A stretch of DNA of 64,000 nt from Erythroxylum novogranatense (taxonomy: Eukaryota; Streptophyta; Magnoliopsida; Malpighiales; Erythroxylaceae). The stretch is taken from NCBI GenBank assembly GCA_029891385.1, contig CM057228.1:60767783-60831782 (forward strand), in the 5' to 3' direction. A model generated the notes under the pieces. The model was not told the DNA's origin, searched no databases, and saw only the letters and a program-made list of their open reading frames with translations. A program made the translations under genes and the position numbers. This document shows, in pieces, positions 48,601 to 60,116 of this stretch; the stretch's first letter is position 1, and the number at the start of each line of letters is the position of its first letter.

Positions 48601-49310
48601 ACATCCGATTCGACGGTGAAATCAATTTTTCCACAGCAAACCAAGACCACGGATAAGTTTCTTCATGTTGTAAAACTATCAACCATTGTATGATCAGTGG
48701 CAATGATTCGTTGTACCACTCAAGAATTTGTTCAAAATCGCGATCCAAATATGACCTTCACTCTTTATGTTCAAAATGCGAGCAATTGATGACAACTGAG
48801 TCATTGTGTCACAATTTGGCCACAACTCTCGATCAGCTGACTGTAGTAAGTCGAAGAATTGTTTTGCCTGTTGATTAGGTTCTTCGTGCACATTTTCCCC
48901 ATTTGGCTCACATGTATGACCGAGTCCATCGTGCACCATTTGTCTGTAACAGTTTTCCGACCCATCACCAAATTGTCTTCCATAGCCATCCTCAACGTGA
49001 TTCTCATTTAAGTTCATAGACGTAGGTTCTTCAATCGTCCTAGAGGTGCTAGCAACCAAAGGTTCCCCATGTCGGGTCCATCGAAATAGTTTAAGACAAA
49101 CCCTTTTCTCAACAAATGCAACTGAACTTCATCAATAAACAGGAAACATTTGTGCTTGCAATTTTTACATGGACATCTGATCTTTGGCCCATCAATATAT
49201 GCAAGTTGCGAACATGCATAACGAATGAACGCATCAACTCCTTCAACAAATTCAGGATTAATGAAACCATCGGCGGTTAAACGTCTATACATCCAAGATC
49301 TATCATTTGA
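45647..49310 (-). pseudogene. CACTA TNP2-type transposase
   Basis: Minus-strand blocks in family order: Transpos_assoc-like N-terminus (DRSWMYRRL, PEFVEGVDAFIRYAC, CPCKNCKHK) at 49306-49090; a linker with AKQFFDLLQSADRELWPNC at about 48850; the TNP2 catalytic region at 48591-47430 (FAVDSRNVRLGLSTDGF, PYNLPPWMC, LSGWSTAGTLACPYC, RHNLDVMHIEKN); a DUF4218-like block at 47423-47019 (GMKSHDCHVFMQRLIP, FPPSFFDCMEHLPVHL, RWMYPFER); a C-terminal region to about 46160 (GPLRTVKSYPVYFINGYKY); and an acidic tail near 45829-45647. A frameshift near 49085 and others near 48190 indicate damage. Some breaks downstream may be introns. Confidence 0.82.
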
Positions 49311-52039
49311 AACTCATAAGCGGAGGATGTTATTATACAACATCGATACCAAAATGACGATGCTATCTTAGCCACATATCAGAAACAAAATAATTACAGA
49401 CATATGATTAAACATCCAACTATTGCCAAATACTTATTCAATCAAGATTTAATATTATTATGGAAACCTATTATCATCAATTCGTTGTACATATACAATT
49501 TCACATAAGCATATCAAATTATGTGAAATATTACAAGTGAAGAGATATCCATTTTGCAAAACATCCAACAAATAATGGCTCAAATTAATTCAGGTCAGTG
49601 TAACAAATATATTAGTCACCTTCGGCATGTATAAATTATAACGGATACCAAATTTTATTTTAAACCGCAATAAAATTTTACTGCGTGCAAGACATAAATT
49701 AAATATTAAGCAACATGCTATGGGAATATCATTTGCAAGCACATGACTCAGGCGATAACAATATTTACAAAAGCATAAGCACTGACCTTAATTGAAATTC
49801 AGGGAAATGTTCCTGACATACGACTTGGGCAATGAAGAACGTCACGTGCGATAAAGATGATCGAGCTGCAATGCAAACCAACAAAAGATTCATTCATAGC
49901 TTAATTGGAAATATTATACTCAACGCACGAAATTGTATACTCAACTTATGACAGTTATCATCCTCAAATAATTAAACCATCAGGTAATACCCTAAATCAT
50001 TTCCATAATTGTAAGTCACATACAACATAAGATCAAAACTTAAAACTATTGAGTTCATGTTCTAATTTAACCATCATCTACTACGAGGATCCTATTGAAA
50101 TTTGGCGATATTTCTATAATTTGGACATCCCCTTATGAAATAAGGGTCCCCTAATAAAAACACACTTCTAACTCAACCAAGAATCACAACGCAAATTGGG
50201 TCTCCATACTACAAGAATGTTGTACTGCTCACATCATGCAATACATAAATAAGCGATTCAGCAACATGTTATGGGAAGCTCATGTATAAGCACATGAATC
50301 AAGAACAAAAACAAAGAAACATAATCATATATGTAATTACCTCAATCGAAATGCGGACAAGTCTTTGTTGTCCCACGTAACGAGAGATGAAGATGACAAA
50401 GTCGTAATGAAAACCAACCATAGTGTCATTCATAGCTCAATTGGAAACCATACGGTAATGGAAAACCTTAATGGAAACATAGCGAAATATTTCTCAAGAA
50501 AGTTGATTATGAAAAGTTAATGGAGAATGATAGGAATAAGGCTAAGGCCACGAACACTGGACCCTCTAATGAGAAAGTGTCCATACAAATGCATTATAAT
50601 CCAATTGTATCTATGATTCAAGTTCCAACCATTTTGTTATCAACTTAAGGTCTCTACATTCAATGTTGACAATACCCTGCGGGATATAAGGTTTAATAGT
50701 CCTAAAGTGTATGAAATTCTACTTAGTGAAACTATAGCCTTATAGTTTTTAAACTTTGTAATTTGCTTAGGTAACAATTATGCCAATGAAGAAGTAGTTC
50801 ATTTCAATGCTTTACAAGCTTAAATCATATCAATGCTTTACATTGATCCTTCATACATCTTATGAATCTAATCATAACTAATGCATGCTCATAAAGATAG
50901 AAAAATTTACATAACTAATAAGAAAAGGAAGTGGCTAATTATATATGTTCCCATGAAATCACCAAATGTGCTATCACCAAATGTTCATGACGGGGTTCAT
51001 CTAACCTTTCATACCTAATGAGATTCATCCTTTTTTTTTTTAAATGCAAGAATAGGTTCAACACTTGTGTGGACTATTACACCTTATAGAAGGCAATAAT
51101 CAAGAAAAAATATCTTCCAACATTAACTCAAGAGTTGATAAACAAAATATTGAGGGTTACAATGTTCACAAATTTAGATTAACGAACTACATATTTACAA
51201 GTAAAGATTACCAAAGGAGATGAACATAAAATAACATCTATGTGTATGGTTCCTATAAGTTCTTATTCATATTGTTTAAATTAACAAATCCTCCCATATT
51301 TTCTATAAATTAATGAATGAAATGGTGTATGCCTTCCTTAATAAATTTTAGTTATATACTTATATGATATTGTGGTGTATAACACAATATCACAATTTAT
51401 TCCAAATGCATGAGACAAGTATTTGAACAGTTGCAAAAAAATATTAACTCTTCATAAAGATTATAAATTGTCACTATGCTAAACCTATGATTAATATTTT
51501 GGGAAACTAATTGAGAGAGAACTAGCTGTGAATGGATATAAAAAAAGATATAGAATATTATTGGTTCAAAGGTTTGTACCATAGTGTGGGACCTTTTCAG
51601 CTTTATAGCTTTAAGAAACGAATATTGTTGATTTATTGTGGGAAACTACCTTCAACATGCTTGTCTTGCTTATTAAAGGAGAAGAAAGTGTGGTAGTAGT
51701 CAGATTCACGCCAAGGCTTTTAAAAAAATGAAGATAGTCATTTCAATGAAACATATTCGAAGATTGGCAAATTTCAAGCTTAAACATTTAAAGTGAGAAT
51801 TGATACTTTTTATAAAGTGATTGCCAATGTCTTGCTCTGAAAAGGTGAATATATAGCCTTAAACAATCAAAACTATCAATTGTTAAGAAATGGTACATGG
51901 GGATTGTGGTTGTACTACATTATCTTCATGCTTCATGAGTTTACCTATTAAGATTCAAGTTTGTGATCTGCATAGATAATATTGGTAACACTTCTTATAG
52001 GATTATAGAGAAGTTATCTATAAAGTAAGCCTAGTGATA

Positions 52040-52136
52040 AGAGATTCTTCTTGAATATGACTTTTGTGTCAGTTAAAGGTAGAAAGACATAACAAAGTAG
52101 CTGATGTATTGAGTAGACAAAAGTCTTTGTAACTTT
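52040..52136 (+). pseudogene. Ty3/gypsy RNase H tail fossil
   Basis: A short plus-strand relic reads LEYDFCV and then, after a frame change, RHNKVADVLSRQKSL. This matches the conserved end of the gypsy RNase H domain (usually NKVADALSR). No other domain is recognised beside it, so it is a small scrap of an old element. Confidence 0.55.
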
Positions 52137-52365
52137 GAATATTATCACTTGAGTATAGTAACATATATTGGGGAAAATCATGGCAATGATGCCTTTATAT
52201 GACACCTAGAGTAATATATTTTAATAAGTGCAAGATTATGTTATACAAAGAATTTGGTTTGATGATGATAGGTCAAAGGAGGTTAGTTGCTTCTTAGTTG
52301 AGACATTACAAAATTTTATATTTTCCATTCGTAAATAGTTTTTATATTTTACTTTATGTTTAAAT

Positions 52366-53290
52366 AGATATGTATTCACTCCAAAATTTAATAAGATTTG
52401 GATATATTCTTAAAGCTTTGATATTTATAAATTAATCCTTAATGTAAAATAAAATAAGAAATCATGATACACAAAGTTGTGAGATCTATATTACAACTCA
52501 ATGTTAGTTTCAAATTGAATTGTCAACTAAAAGTAACTAACCCACTCATATTCTTTGTAATAGTATATCTCTACAAGATAATAAAAGATAACATATGAAT
52601 TACTTGAAGGAGATTGAATGTATTTCAAATTATAAATATTAATTTTGATCAAATTCGTAATCATGGTCCATAATCTAAATTACATTATTTGAAGCCTTTA
52701 ATATTACTTGCTAATGTCGGTTAATATCAATTCATCATTAAACCTTTTAAGTTAAGGTACATCAATTTTTACAAAGAGGATGGATTGATACGCTTAAAAT
52801 TAGATTTTTCACAATGTTAATTACGAGTTTAATTAATTACGAGATAACCTTATAACTTATCATAAGAACTACAATGTCACCATTAAAACTTCAAATTTAG
52901 TTGAGACATGACAAAGTTTTATTCTTACTATTATCTTAAGAGTCTTGATAGTTTACTTTTTTTTAAATAATCAAAATTATGTATTTACTAAGTAAAGATA
53001 ACCTTATAACTTACAATTAAGAAAGATATGTATTCGCTTCCAAAACATTTAATAAAATTCAAATTTGGTCTAACTGTTATGAAAAACATTTATAAATTAA
53101 TCCTAAACATCAAATAATAAAATAAATCTTGATACACAATGTAATCGACATCTATATTGTAACTTTATGTAAAAATAAATTGAATTGTCAACTTTAAACG
53201 AACCACCCTACTCATTTTCTTTGTAATTTCATATCTCTTGCCAAAAATAAAACATTAAAATGATAATTGATTAAATGAGATTGAATGTAT
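52366..53290. repeat. Diverged direct duplication
   Basis: Two stretches of about 260 bp, 660 bp apart, share order and wording: GATATGTATTC, TTTATAAATTAATCCT, GATACACAA, AATTGAATTGTCAACT, TCTTTGTAAT and GAGATTGAATGTAT. They are old and AT-rich. No function is apparent. Confidence 0.6.
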
Positions 53291-54294
53291 GAATGAAGTT
53301 GTAATATTAATTATATAGAAATGACTTAATGTGCTCCAAAAATAAGACATTTTTAGTTGGTGTGTACCTCGGTAAGGATATTATTTTATAAATATATTTA
53401 TAAAATTATTTTAATCATAATTGATAATATTAACCCACATAAAATTGATTTCGTGTCAATAAATAAAATGTGAAGTTGAATTAAATTTTGATGGACTAGT
53501 TCAAATTTGACTTAAAATTTTCAAATTTCTACCCATTTGATGTAATTGATATTATTGTCATATAATTCATTTAAATAACAATATTTTAGTATCTCCTTAG
53601 TTTAATCAAAATTGCAGTCCAACTTAGAATATTAATAATGGGTATCAAATTATATTAATTGAATTGATAGATAGTTAGAGTCATTATTAATACATATTAA
53701 ATAAAGAACACCTATTTCTAGAATAATTATTAATCATTATCAAATAATGATCACCTAATTGAAAGTTTTGGCAATGTACTACACAAATTTTTAATTTTCT
53801 TATTCAAATCATTCATTTTTCTTTAAAAGCGGTTGAGAGCAATAATGTACATATAATTAACATATGCATATAAGAGCAATAATAACAACAATAATTTACA
53901 TATAATTTACAGATGCATCTGAGACCAATAAATTACATATAATTACAGCAATAATTAACATATAATTTATGAGATGGATATAAATGCAATATTTTACATA
54001 AAATAACAGCAATAATTAACTTATATCTTACTGATGCATATAAGACCAATTATTTACATATAATTACAACAATAATTTACAAATAATTTACATAATTAAC
54101 ATATAAATAGCAGATGCATATAACACCAATATTTAACATTTAATTACAACAATAATTAACAACTAATTTACATTTACATATAACAACAATTATTTACATA
54201 AAATTATAGCAATAATTAACATATATAAAGATCAAAAGCTTCAACATTCTATATATACACCATCGGAGTAAGTAAAGAAGGGAGGGAGGAGAAG

Positions 54295-54534
54295 TTATAC
54301 CAAGCTGTCGGAGACCAGGAGGAGAGGCGACTGTGGCGTGCGGCGACCGACGAGCAGCAAGCGGCGAGCGGCGGCTAGCAACGACGAGGGAGAAGCACCG
54401 AAGCAGAGGAAAAAGGAAGGAGAAGGCTGCGTCTGCAAGAAGAGGAGGAAGACTCGCAGATGCAACCCTAAATAATAACCAAAACGACGTCGTTTTGGTT
54501 TAAACCAAAACGACGTCGTTTTGAGTAAGTGAAG
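54295..54534 (-). other. GC-rich probable CACTA 5' transcribed leader with palindromes
   Basis: A GC-rich island in an AT-rich region near the transposase-proximal end, with an open minus-strand frame (54582-54295) of low-complexity residues that I do not accept as a protein. At 54479-54522 two copies of AAAACGACGTCGTTTT are separated by GGTTTAAACC, giving a nested palindrome. This could be a promoter-proximal or first-exon region. Confidence 0.45.
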
Positions 54535-54739
54535 GGCGGGGTTTTCATCGACTCCATCACCGACGGAATTTTGGCGTCGCAAAATATTTCAACATATTCT
54601 CCGACCGAATAGTTTTCGGTCGAAAAACGTGACACTCCCACCCAATTTCTCCGACGGTAACGTTATTTCGGTCGGTATTTCCAATGGTTTATATACCGTC
54701 GGTATTTTTTCGTCGGAATTAGTCATTTTCCTTGTAGTG
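54535..54739. repeat. CACTA subterminal and terminal repeats, right end
   Basis: CCGACGG, CCGACCG, CGGTCGG and CCGTCGG motifs recur about every 15-30 bp up to the TTTCCTTGTAGTG terminus, mirroring the left end. Confidence 0.85.
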
Positions 54740-54742
54740 GGC

Positions 54743-55548
54743 TAAATAACTCAAGACACATTCTACTGTGTTCATAAATGTGCAGCTGTAAATGTCTCCA
54801 TGGTTTTCACCTTTGTTTGTGGTAAGTTGCGCAATTAATGTGGTGAAGGTTGTGATTGTCTTGTTTGTGGTGGGTGTGTGACTTATTGTGGTGAGGCTTC
54901 AGTAAATTATTGAGTGGAGGTTTATTTAGTGGATCTATCTTGCATAAATCCTCCTACCACAATTGTAACATGGATCTAGAATGTTTATGAATCAACTTAT
55001 TTTGTATGAACAACTTTATGATCTATTTCAAAAAGAGCTAAACTTATAGGGAAGTTATAATATTTCTATCTCAAGTATTTTCTGTATTCGTTCTTAAGTA
55101 GTTAATCACTTGAATTATTTATTTATTTATTATCTTTTGGTTAAAGGAGTGTTGAAAATTTATCTGTTGAGGTTAACACAAGTTTGTCGTGTTATTGGGT
55201 GTAAATATTTTTCAAGGGTAGTGAGGAAGAGGGATAGTGTTAAAGGTGAAGTGGTGCTGACTCAATAAAATCTTGTATAAATCTATTGTACTTTCATGAA
55301 AGCGATTAAGCTGGGTGAGGGCCTGCAGATGTAGGCAAGGTGTGTTAATCTGCATTACAAAATTTTGATTTTAATCTGTTTAATTTCGTATTTTTTTCAT
55401 TTATAAAAAAATTTAACAGTTGCTGATACAGTTAGTTTATATCTAATAGCCGACAGATACAGTTATAAGTAATTAGGACAGAACCTTACAAATAACTACG
55501 GTTAAATTGAAGTTTCTGCGAAACTACACCCCTACAGTTTTTTTTTCA
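54743..55548 (+). repeat. SIRE-like 5' LTR, right piece
   Basis: Resumes the LTR after the CACTA insertion (TAAATAACTCAAGACACATTC matching 60433 onward) and ends CAGTTTTTTTTTCA at 55548. A degenerate PBS (CGTATTAGAGAGGC) follows within a few bases, against the standard TGGTATCAGAGC. Confidence 0.82.
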
Positions 55549-55599
55549 ATTCGTATTAGAGAGGCTCATCGAATCAGAACTAGGCACATCAAGTTGGCA

Positions 55600-57180
55600 T
55601 AAATCCTTGTTTCACAATTATGGCTATAAGAGAAGGGACGTCAATCATCAGGCCACCATTGTTAGATGCTTCAAATTATCCTACATGAAAATCACATATG
55701 AGAATATTCATTCTGGCACAAGGAAAAAGAGCATGGAACTCATTTTTAAATATCTGGACATGTCCAGTAACGACTGATAATAAGGGAGAGTAGTGCCTAA
55801 AGATGTATCTAAGCGGATAAGGGCTAAAAAAGAGAGAGCGCTTGAAAATTATCAAACCCTGCATGCCATCTTCAACGTAGTTGATAAAGATCATTTTGCT
55901 ATAATATTAGCTTGTGAATAGGTGAAAGAAGCATATGACACTTTGCAGACTATACATAAAAGATCAAAATATGTGATAACATCAAAACTTCAGATGTTAG
56001 CTATGAGTTTTGAAGAATTAAAGATGGATGACAGTGAGACAATTGGAGATTTTCATAAGAGACTGTGTGACATAGCAAACCAAGCACATCAACTTAGGAA
56101 GAAATACTCTAACCTGAAATTGGTAAAGAAGACGCTGAGATCATTACCTCAAAGTTATTTTTAAAATTTCAGCAATTAAGAAGGCTTATGACATTAATGA
56201 CTTGTCATTGGAGAAGGTAATTGTAATTCTTACCAATTTTGAAATGAATTTGTTGAGGGGAAAACAAGAAAAGAGCAAAGGATTGGCACCATAAGCTAAA
56301 ACTATAAAAGGAATAAATGATGTAGAAGATAAATCTGATGAGAATCAAGATAAGGAATTCTTGACAAGAAATTTCAACAAGTAGTTAAAGAAAGTGCAAA
56401 ATGATAGATCCAATTTTAGGCAAAATGGTGGAAGCTCATCAAATAATTTGAAACAAGAAGAGAAAACTAAAAAAGGTGAAAGAAAAATAAAGAAAATTCA
56501 ATGTTATAAGTGTCAAGGCTTCGAACTTGTGCAACCAGAATATGCTAATACCTTGAAGACGAGAAAAGGGAAGTCATATACAAGAACCTGGAGTGAGAAT
56601 GAATTTGAAAGTAAATATGGTAGTGAAGACGAAAATGCAAATGGTGTTGCGTTAGTTGCTTTGTATAGCTAAAATCCTATTGCATGCCTAGTAGTAACTA
56701 AGAAGGAAGTCACTGAAGACGAAAAGGGGACAAATTAGAAAATTTTGAGAAAAATAGAGATAGATCAGGTCAAGGCTCAATATCAGATTATGATAGTGAT
56801 GAAAGTGATTCAGATGATAAAATTAAAAATATTTACGAGGCTCACGAAGTGATGTATGAAAAATGGGTGAAAATATATAGAATGAATGAAAGGTTGAAAG
56901 ATTAAAACTTTTATATGAAGAACATTATCCAAGATTTAAAAAAGAAATTGATGGTAGCTTTAGACAAGCTCGTTGAAGCCAGAATGAAGTTAGCAAATAC
57001 CAAAAAGGGTTTGAGAATGTTGAATAGAGGCACAGAAAAGTTAGAAAAGTTAATTGAAATTGATAATGTTAAAGAGAATCTTCAAGGCATTAGTTACAAA
57101 GGTGAGTGCTCCAAGATGAATGATGAGAAAATTGATATACCTAGATCTTTCCAAGAAGAAAAATCGAGAAGAATCTAAGA
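55600..57180 (+). pseudogene. SIRE-like gag relic
   Basis: Broken gag in several frames: a YPT-KSHMRIFI stretch at about 55675; VKEAYDTLQTIHKRSKYV at 55922; an SETIGDFHKRLCDIANQA segment; LRSLPQSYF followed by a stop at 56162; NFEMNLLRGKQEKSKGLA near 56240; then a zinc-knuckle remnant IQCYKCQGFELVQPEYAN (56497) that has lost its His and last Cys. Asp/Glu-rich and coiled-coil-like stretches follow (56760-57170). A coiled-coil extension after the knuckle is usual in SIRE-type gag. At least four stops interrupt it. Confidence 0.7.
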
Positions 57181-57648
57181 TTTGTTCCCATATGTCCTTT
57201 TTGCGAAGTTATCAAGCACATAAGGCCAAAATTCTACAAGTTACTGCAGAAGCACATAAATTTCAGAATCAACCCCTTTTACAGAAGCACTCTTGGGTTA
57301 AAAATGGTCAAGTACAAGTACAAATACGTAGTGAAAAAAACAAGAAATTGTCCAAATTCATAGTTAGTTACCGATTTTGAAGAAACTATTCAAACTGAGA
57401 ATAAGTCACTTACTTCAGATAAATAAATCAATCAAACAGTTGATGAATAAGATAATGTGAAGTGGAATAAGCCCATGTTTGAATTTCTTTGAGAGGCACA
57501 GGGACTAAGTGTTTTACATTTTTGAAGTATAGTTTGATGTTATTTATTAAAACAAAAAAAAGAAGTTCGAAGGAGTTCTCATTTAGGCCTTCTGAGTTTT
57601 TATTTATTGGTTCTCTAAGGTTTAGTTGATTGATGTGTACATGAGGCT

Positions 57649-57956
57649 ATGCTTGATGGTGAGGTTTATGAATTTGATCATTCTTATGAATATGGAATTC
57701 AAGTGAGCAATGATATGTTGTCATATGTATTAACCGGTAGTAAATTGTCATCTTGGCTTTCTACTATTGTACTACATGCTTATGATTATTCCGCTGCACC
57801 TATTGCTGATTTTTATGCTTCTTTATTCATTGAGATTGATCGCATTGAAGGCATTCTTCATTTTGGGTATTGTTTTGTTTCAAGGGAGAGGCATCAGATT
57901 GTTTTTGGTGGCTGTTCAATTCAAGGAGAGATTTTAAGGTATCTCTGTGACTATTA
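57649..57956 (+). other. Unrecognised open frame inside the SIRE-like element
   Basis: About 100 codons (MLDGEVYEFDHSYEYG ... IEIDRIEGILHFGYCF) run into the TIR element at 57957, which truncates it. I do not recognise the domain. Its position after gag and before the 3' LTR, in place of pol, suggests either acquired sequence or a relic of the element's 3' region. Confidence 0.35.
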
Positions 57957-58168
57957 CCCTACGTTTGGTTAGTGTCTACAGATGCGAGGACGGAAGACAA
58001 GGACATAACCGTTCTGTCCTAAGCGGTGTTTGCTTGCCGTCTTCGCTCATTTTTGTTCCGTCTTCAAAGGGCAAAGACAAAAAATTTTGTCCAATTCAAA
58101 ACTGTGGTACAGAAATTCTTGTCTATAGGACAAGAATTACAAAAGACCAACATACCCTCTCATTAAAC

Positions 58169-58212
<44 letters not shown>

Positions 58213-59599
58213 CATAATTATAATAATTATAATAATAGTAATAATAATAATAATTCTTATAATAATATTAATACATAATAATAATAATTACAATAATAAA
58301 AATAATATTCAAAATATTAACAAAAATAATCATAGTATTAAAATTAATATAATAATAATAATATTATTATTAACAAAATATTAATATTAATTAATATTAA
58401 TATTATTAATTATTATTAATGAATATTAATGATATTGTATTAATTAATAATATAATATTATTAATTAATATAATATTAGTATTATAAATATATAATTAAT
58501 ATAATATAATATTATTAATTATTAATTAATATATTATTAATATTCATTGATAATAATTAATATTATATTAATTATTATTAATATTCATTAATAATAATTA
58601 ATAATTAATATTAATATTAATTAATATAAGTAATTAATATTAATTAATATTATTATTATTAAGTAATAATAATTAATATTAATAATATTGTATTAATTAA
58701 TAATATTATATTATTAATTAATATTATTAATTGATATTAATTAATATTAATAATATTGATTTCATTAATAATATATTAATTTATATTATTAATTAATTAA
58801 TTAATATAATTAATTAATTATAATTAATAATAATAATATAATATATTAATTAAGATTATTATTATTTAATAATAATTAATAATAACTATTATTAATATCA
58901 ATTAATAAAATATTATTAATATATAATGAATATAATATAATATTATTAATTATTAATTAATATATTATTACTATTCATTATTAATAATTAATATTATATT
59001 AATTATTATTAATATTCATTAATTATAATTAATATTAATTAATAATTAATATTAACTATTATTAATTAATATTATTAATTGATATTAATTAATATTAATA
59101 ATATTGTATTAATTAATAATATATTAATTTATATTATTGTTTAATTAATTAATTAATAATATTTTGTTAATAATAATATTATTATTGTTATTATTATTAT
59201 TATATTAATTTTAATACTATGATTATTTTTTAATATTATGAATATTATTTTATTATTGATATTATTATTATTATTATTATGTATTAATATTATTATAAAA
59301 TTATTATTATTATTACTATTATTATAATTATTATAATTATGTTTATTATTAATAATATTATTATTATCATGTTTAATAATATTATTATTGATATTAATAT
59401 TAATATAATATATATAATATTAATAATATTATTATTACCACTAGTATTATTTTTTAACATTATTAATATTATTTTATTATTGCTATTATTATTAATATAG
59501 TTACGTATTATTATTATTATTATTATTATTATTAAACATAATAATTATAATATCATTAATTATAATAATCATAACAACAGCAATAATAATAGTAATAAC

Positions 59600-59646
<47 letters not shown>

Positions 59647-59882
59647 CATTGAATTACATTAACAAGTCTTATTACACTACAGGGGCATTTATATCATTGA
59701 CACTGTTTTTTGTTCTGAAGACGGCAACCAAACACATTTCTGTACTCAGGACGAGGATAATAATCTCTGTTCTGTCCACTGCAACCAAACATCTCCCTGT
59801 TTTCAATTCTTGTTCTGTCATGTCCTGTCCTGTTCTATCTAGTCCCGTCTTTGCATGCTGCAGACGCTAACCAAACGTAGCA
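57957..59882. mobile_element. Tourist-like (PIF/Harbinger) TIR element filled with AT repeats
   Basis: Terminal inverted repeats CTACGTTTGGTTAG-GTCT-CAG at 57959 and at 59880 (inverted), with similar GACGG-rich subterminal parts on both sides. TTA occurs just outside both ends (57954-57956, 59883-59885), fitting the 3-bp target of this superfamily if the first two bases of each end are allowed to differ. The interior (about 58150-59650) is almost pure A/T with (ATT)n runs and codes for nothing. Confidence 0.6.
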
Positions 59883-60102
59883 TTAATCTTGCTTTTTGCT
59901 ATCTTTTTGTCTCAATGGGGAGAAATTTGGATGATTGGATAATTGTTCATTATTGTTTCTTTGGATATTTCTTAAACTTGAAGAATTTGATGGATGTTCT
60001 TTGGAACTTGATGATGGATTAAGGGGGAGTTCTTTTCTCATGTGGATTATATGCCCAATTATTTTATTTAGGAAAAATTTTATATTTGTGACAAACAACG
60101 TC

Positions 60103-60115
60103 AAAAAGAGGGAGA
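60103..60115 (+). promoter_or_regulatory. SIRE-like polypurine tract
   Basis: AAAAAGAGGGAGA stands directly before the 3' LTR start TGTTAAGAT at 60117. Confidence 0.8.
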
Positions 60116-60116
60116 T

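Larger units (their letters stand above)
49311..54294. other. 5' non-coding region of the CACTA element
   Basis: About 5 kb of AT-rich sequence upstream of the transposase. It includes a short gypsy RNase H fossil near 52040-52130, an internal duplication (52366-52625 and 53026-53290), and at 53840-54220 loosely repeated ACATATAATTAACA/ATGCATATAA phrases. No gene is supported. Part of it may be older insertions within the transposon. Confidence 0.5.
32477..54739 (-). mobile_element. En/Spm (CACTA) DNA transposon, 22.3 kb, with nested copia-3
   Basis: The ends are CACTACAAGAAA (32477) and TTTCCTTGTAGTG (to 54739), flanked by a perfect 3-bp duplication GGC (32474-32476, 54740-54742), both hallmarks of CACTA elements. 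Dense CCGTCGG/CCGACGG subterminal repeats lie at both ends. On the minus strand it carries a TNP2-type transposase gene and, downstream, a TnpA-like gene, the usual order. About 12.6 kb remains once copia-3 (33471-43173) is set aside. Both genes are damaged, so the copy is probably not autonomous. Confidence 0.93.

Noticed and set aside
54295..54582. 95-codon Leu/Ser/Arg-rich minus-strand frame
   Set aside because: It spans CACTA subterminal repeats and a low-complexity GC island; more likely untranslated leader.
57947..58384. Open frame of 145 codons, mostly Ile and Asn
   Set aside because: It is a translation of (ATA)n/(ATT)n repeat inside the TIR element.
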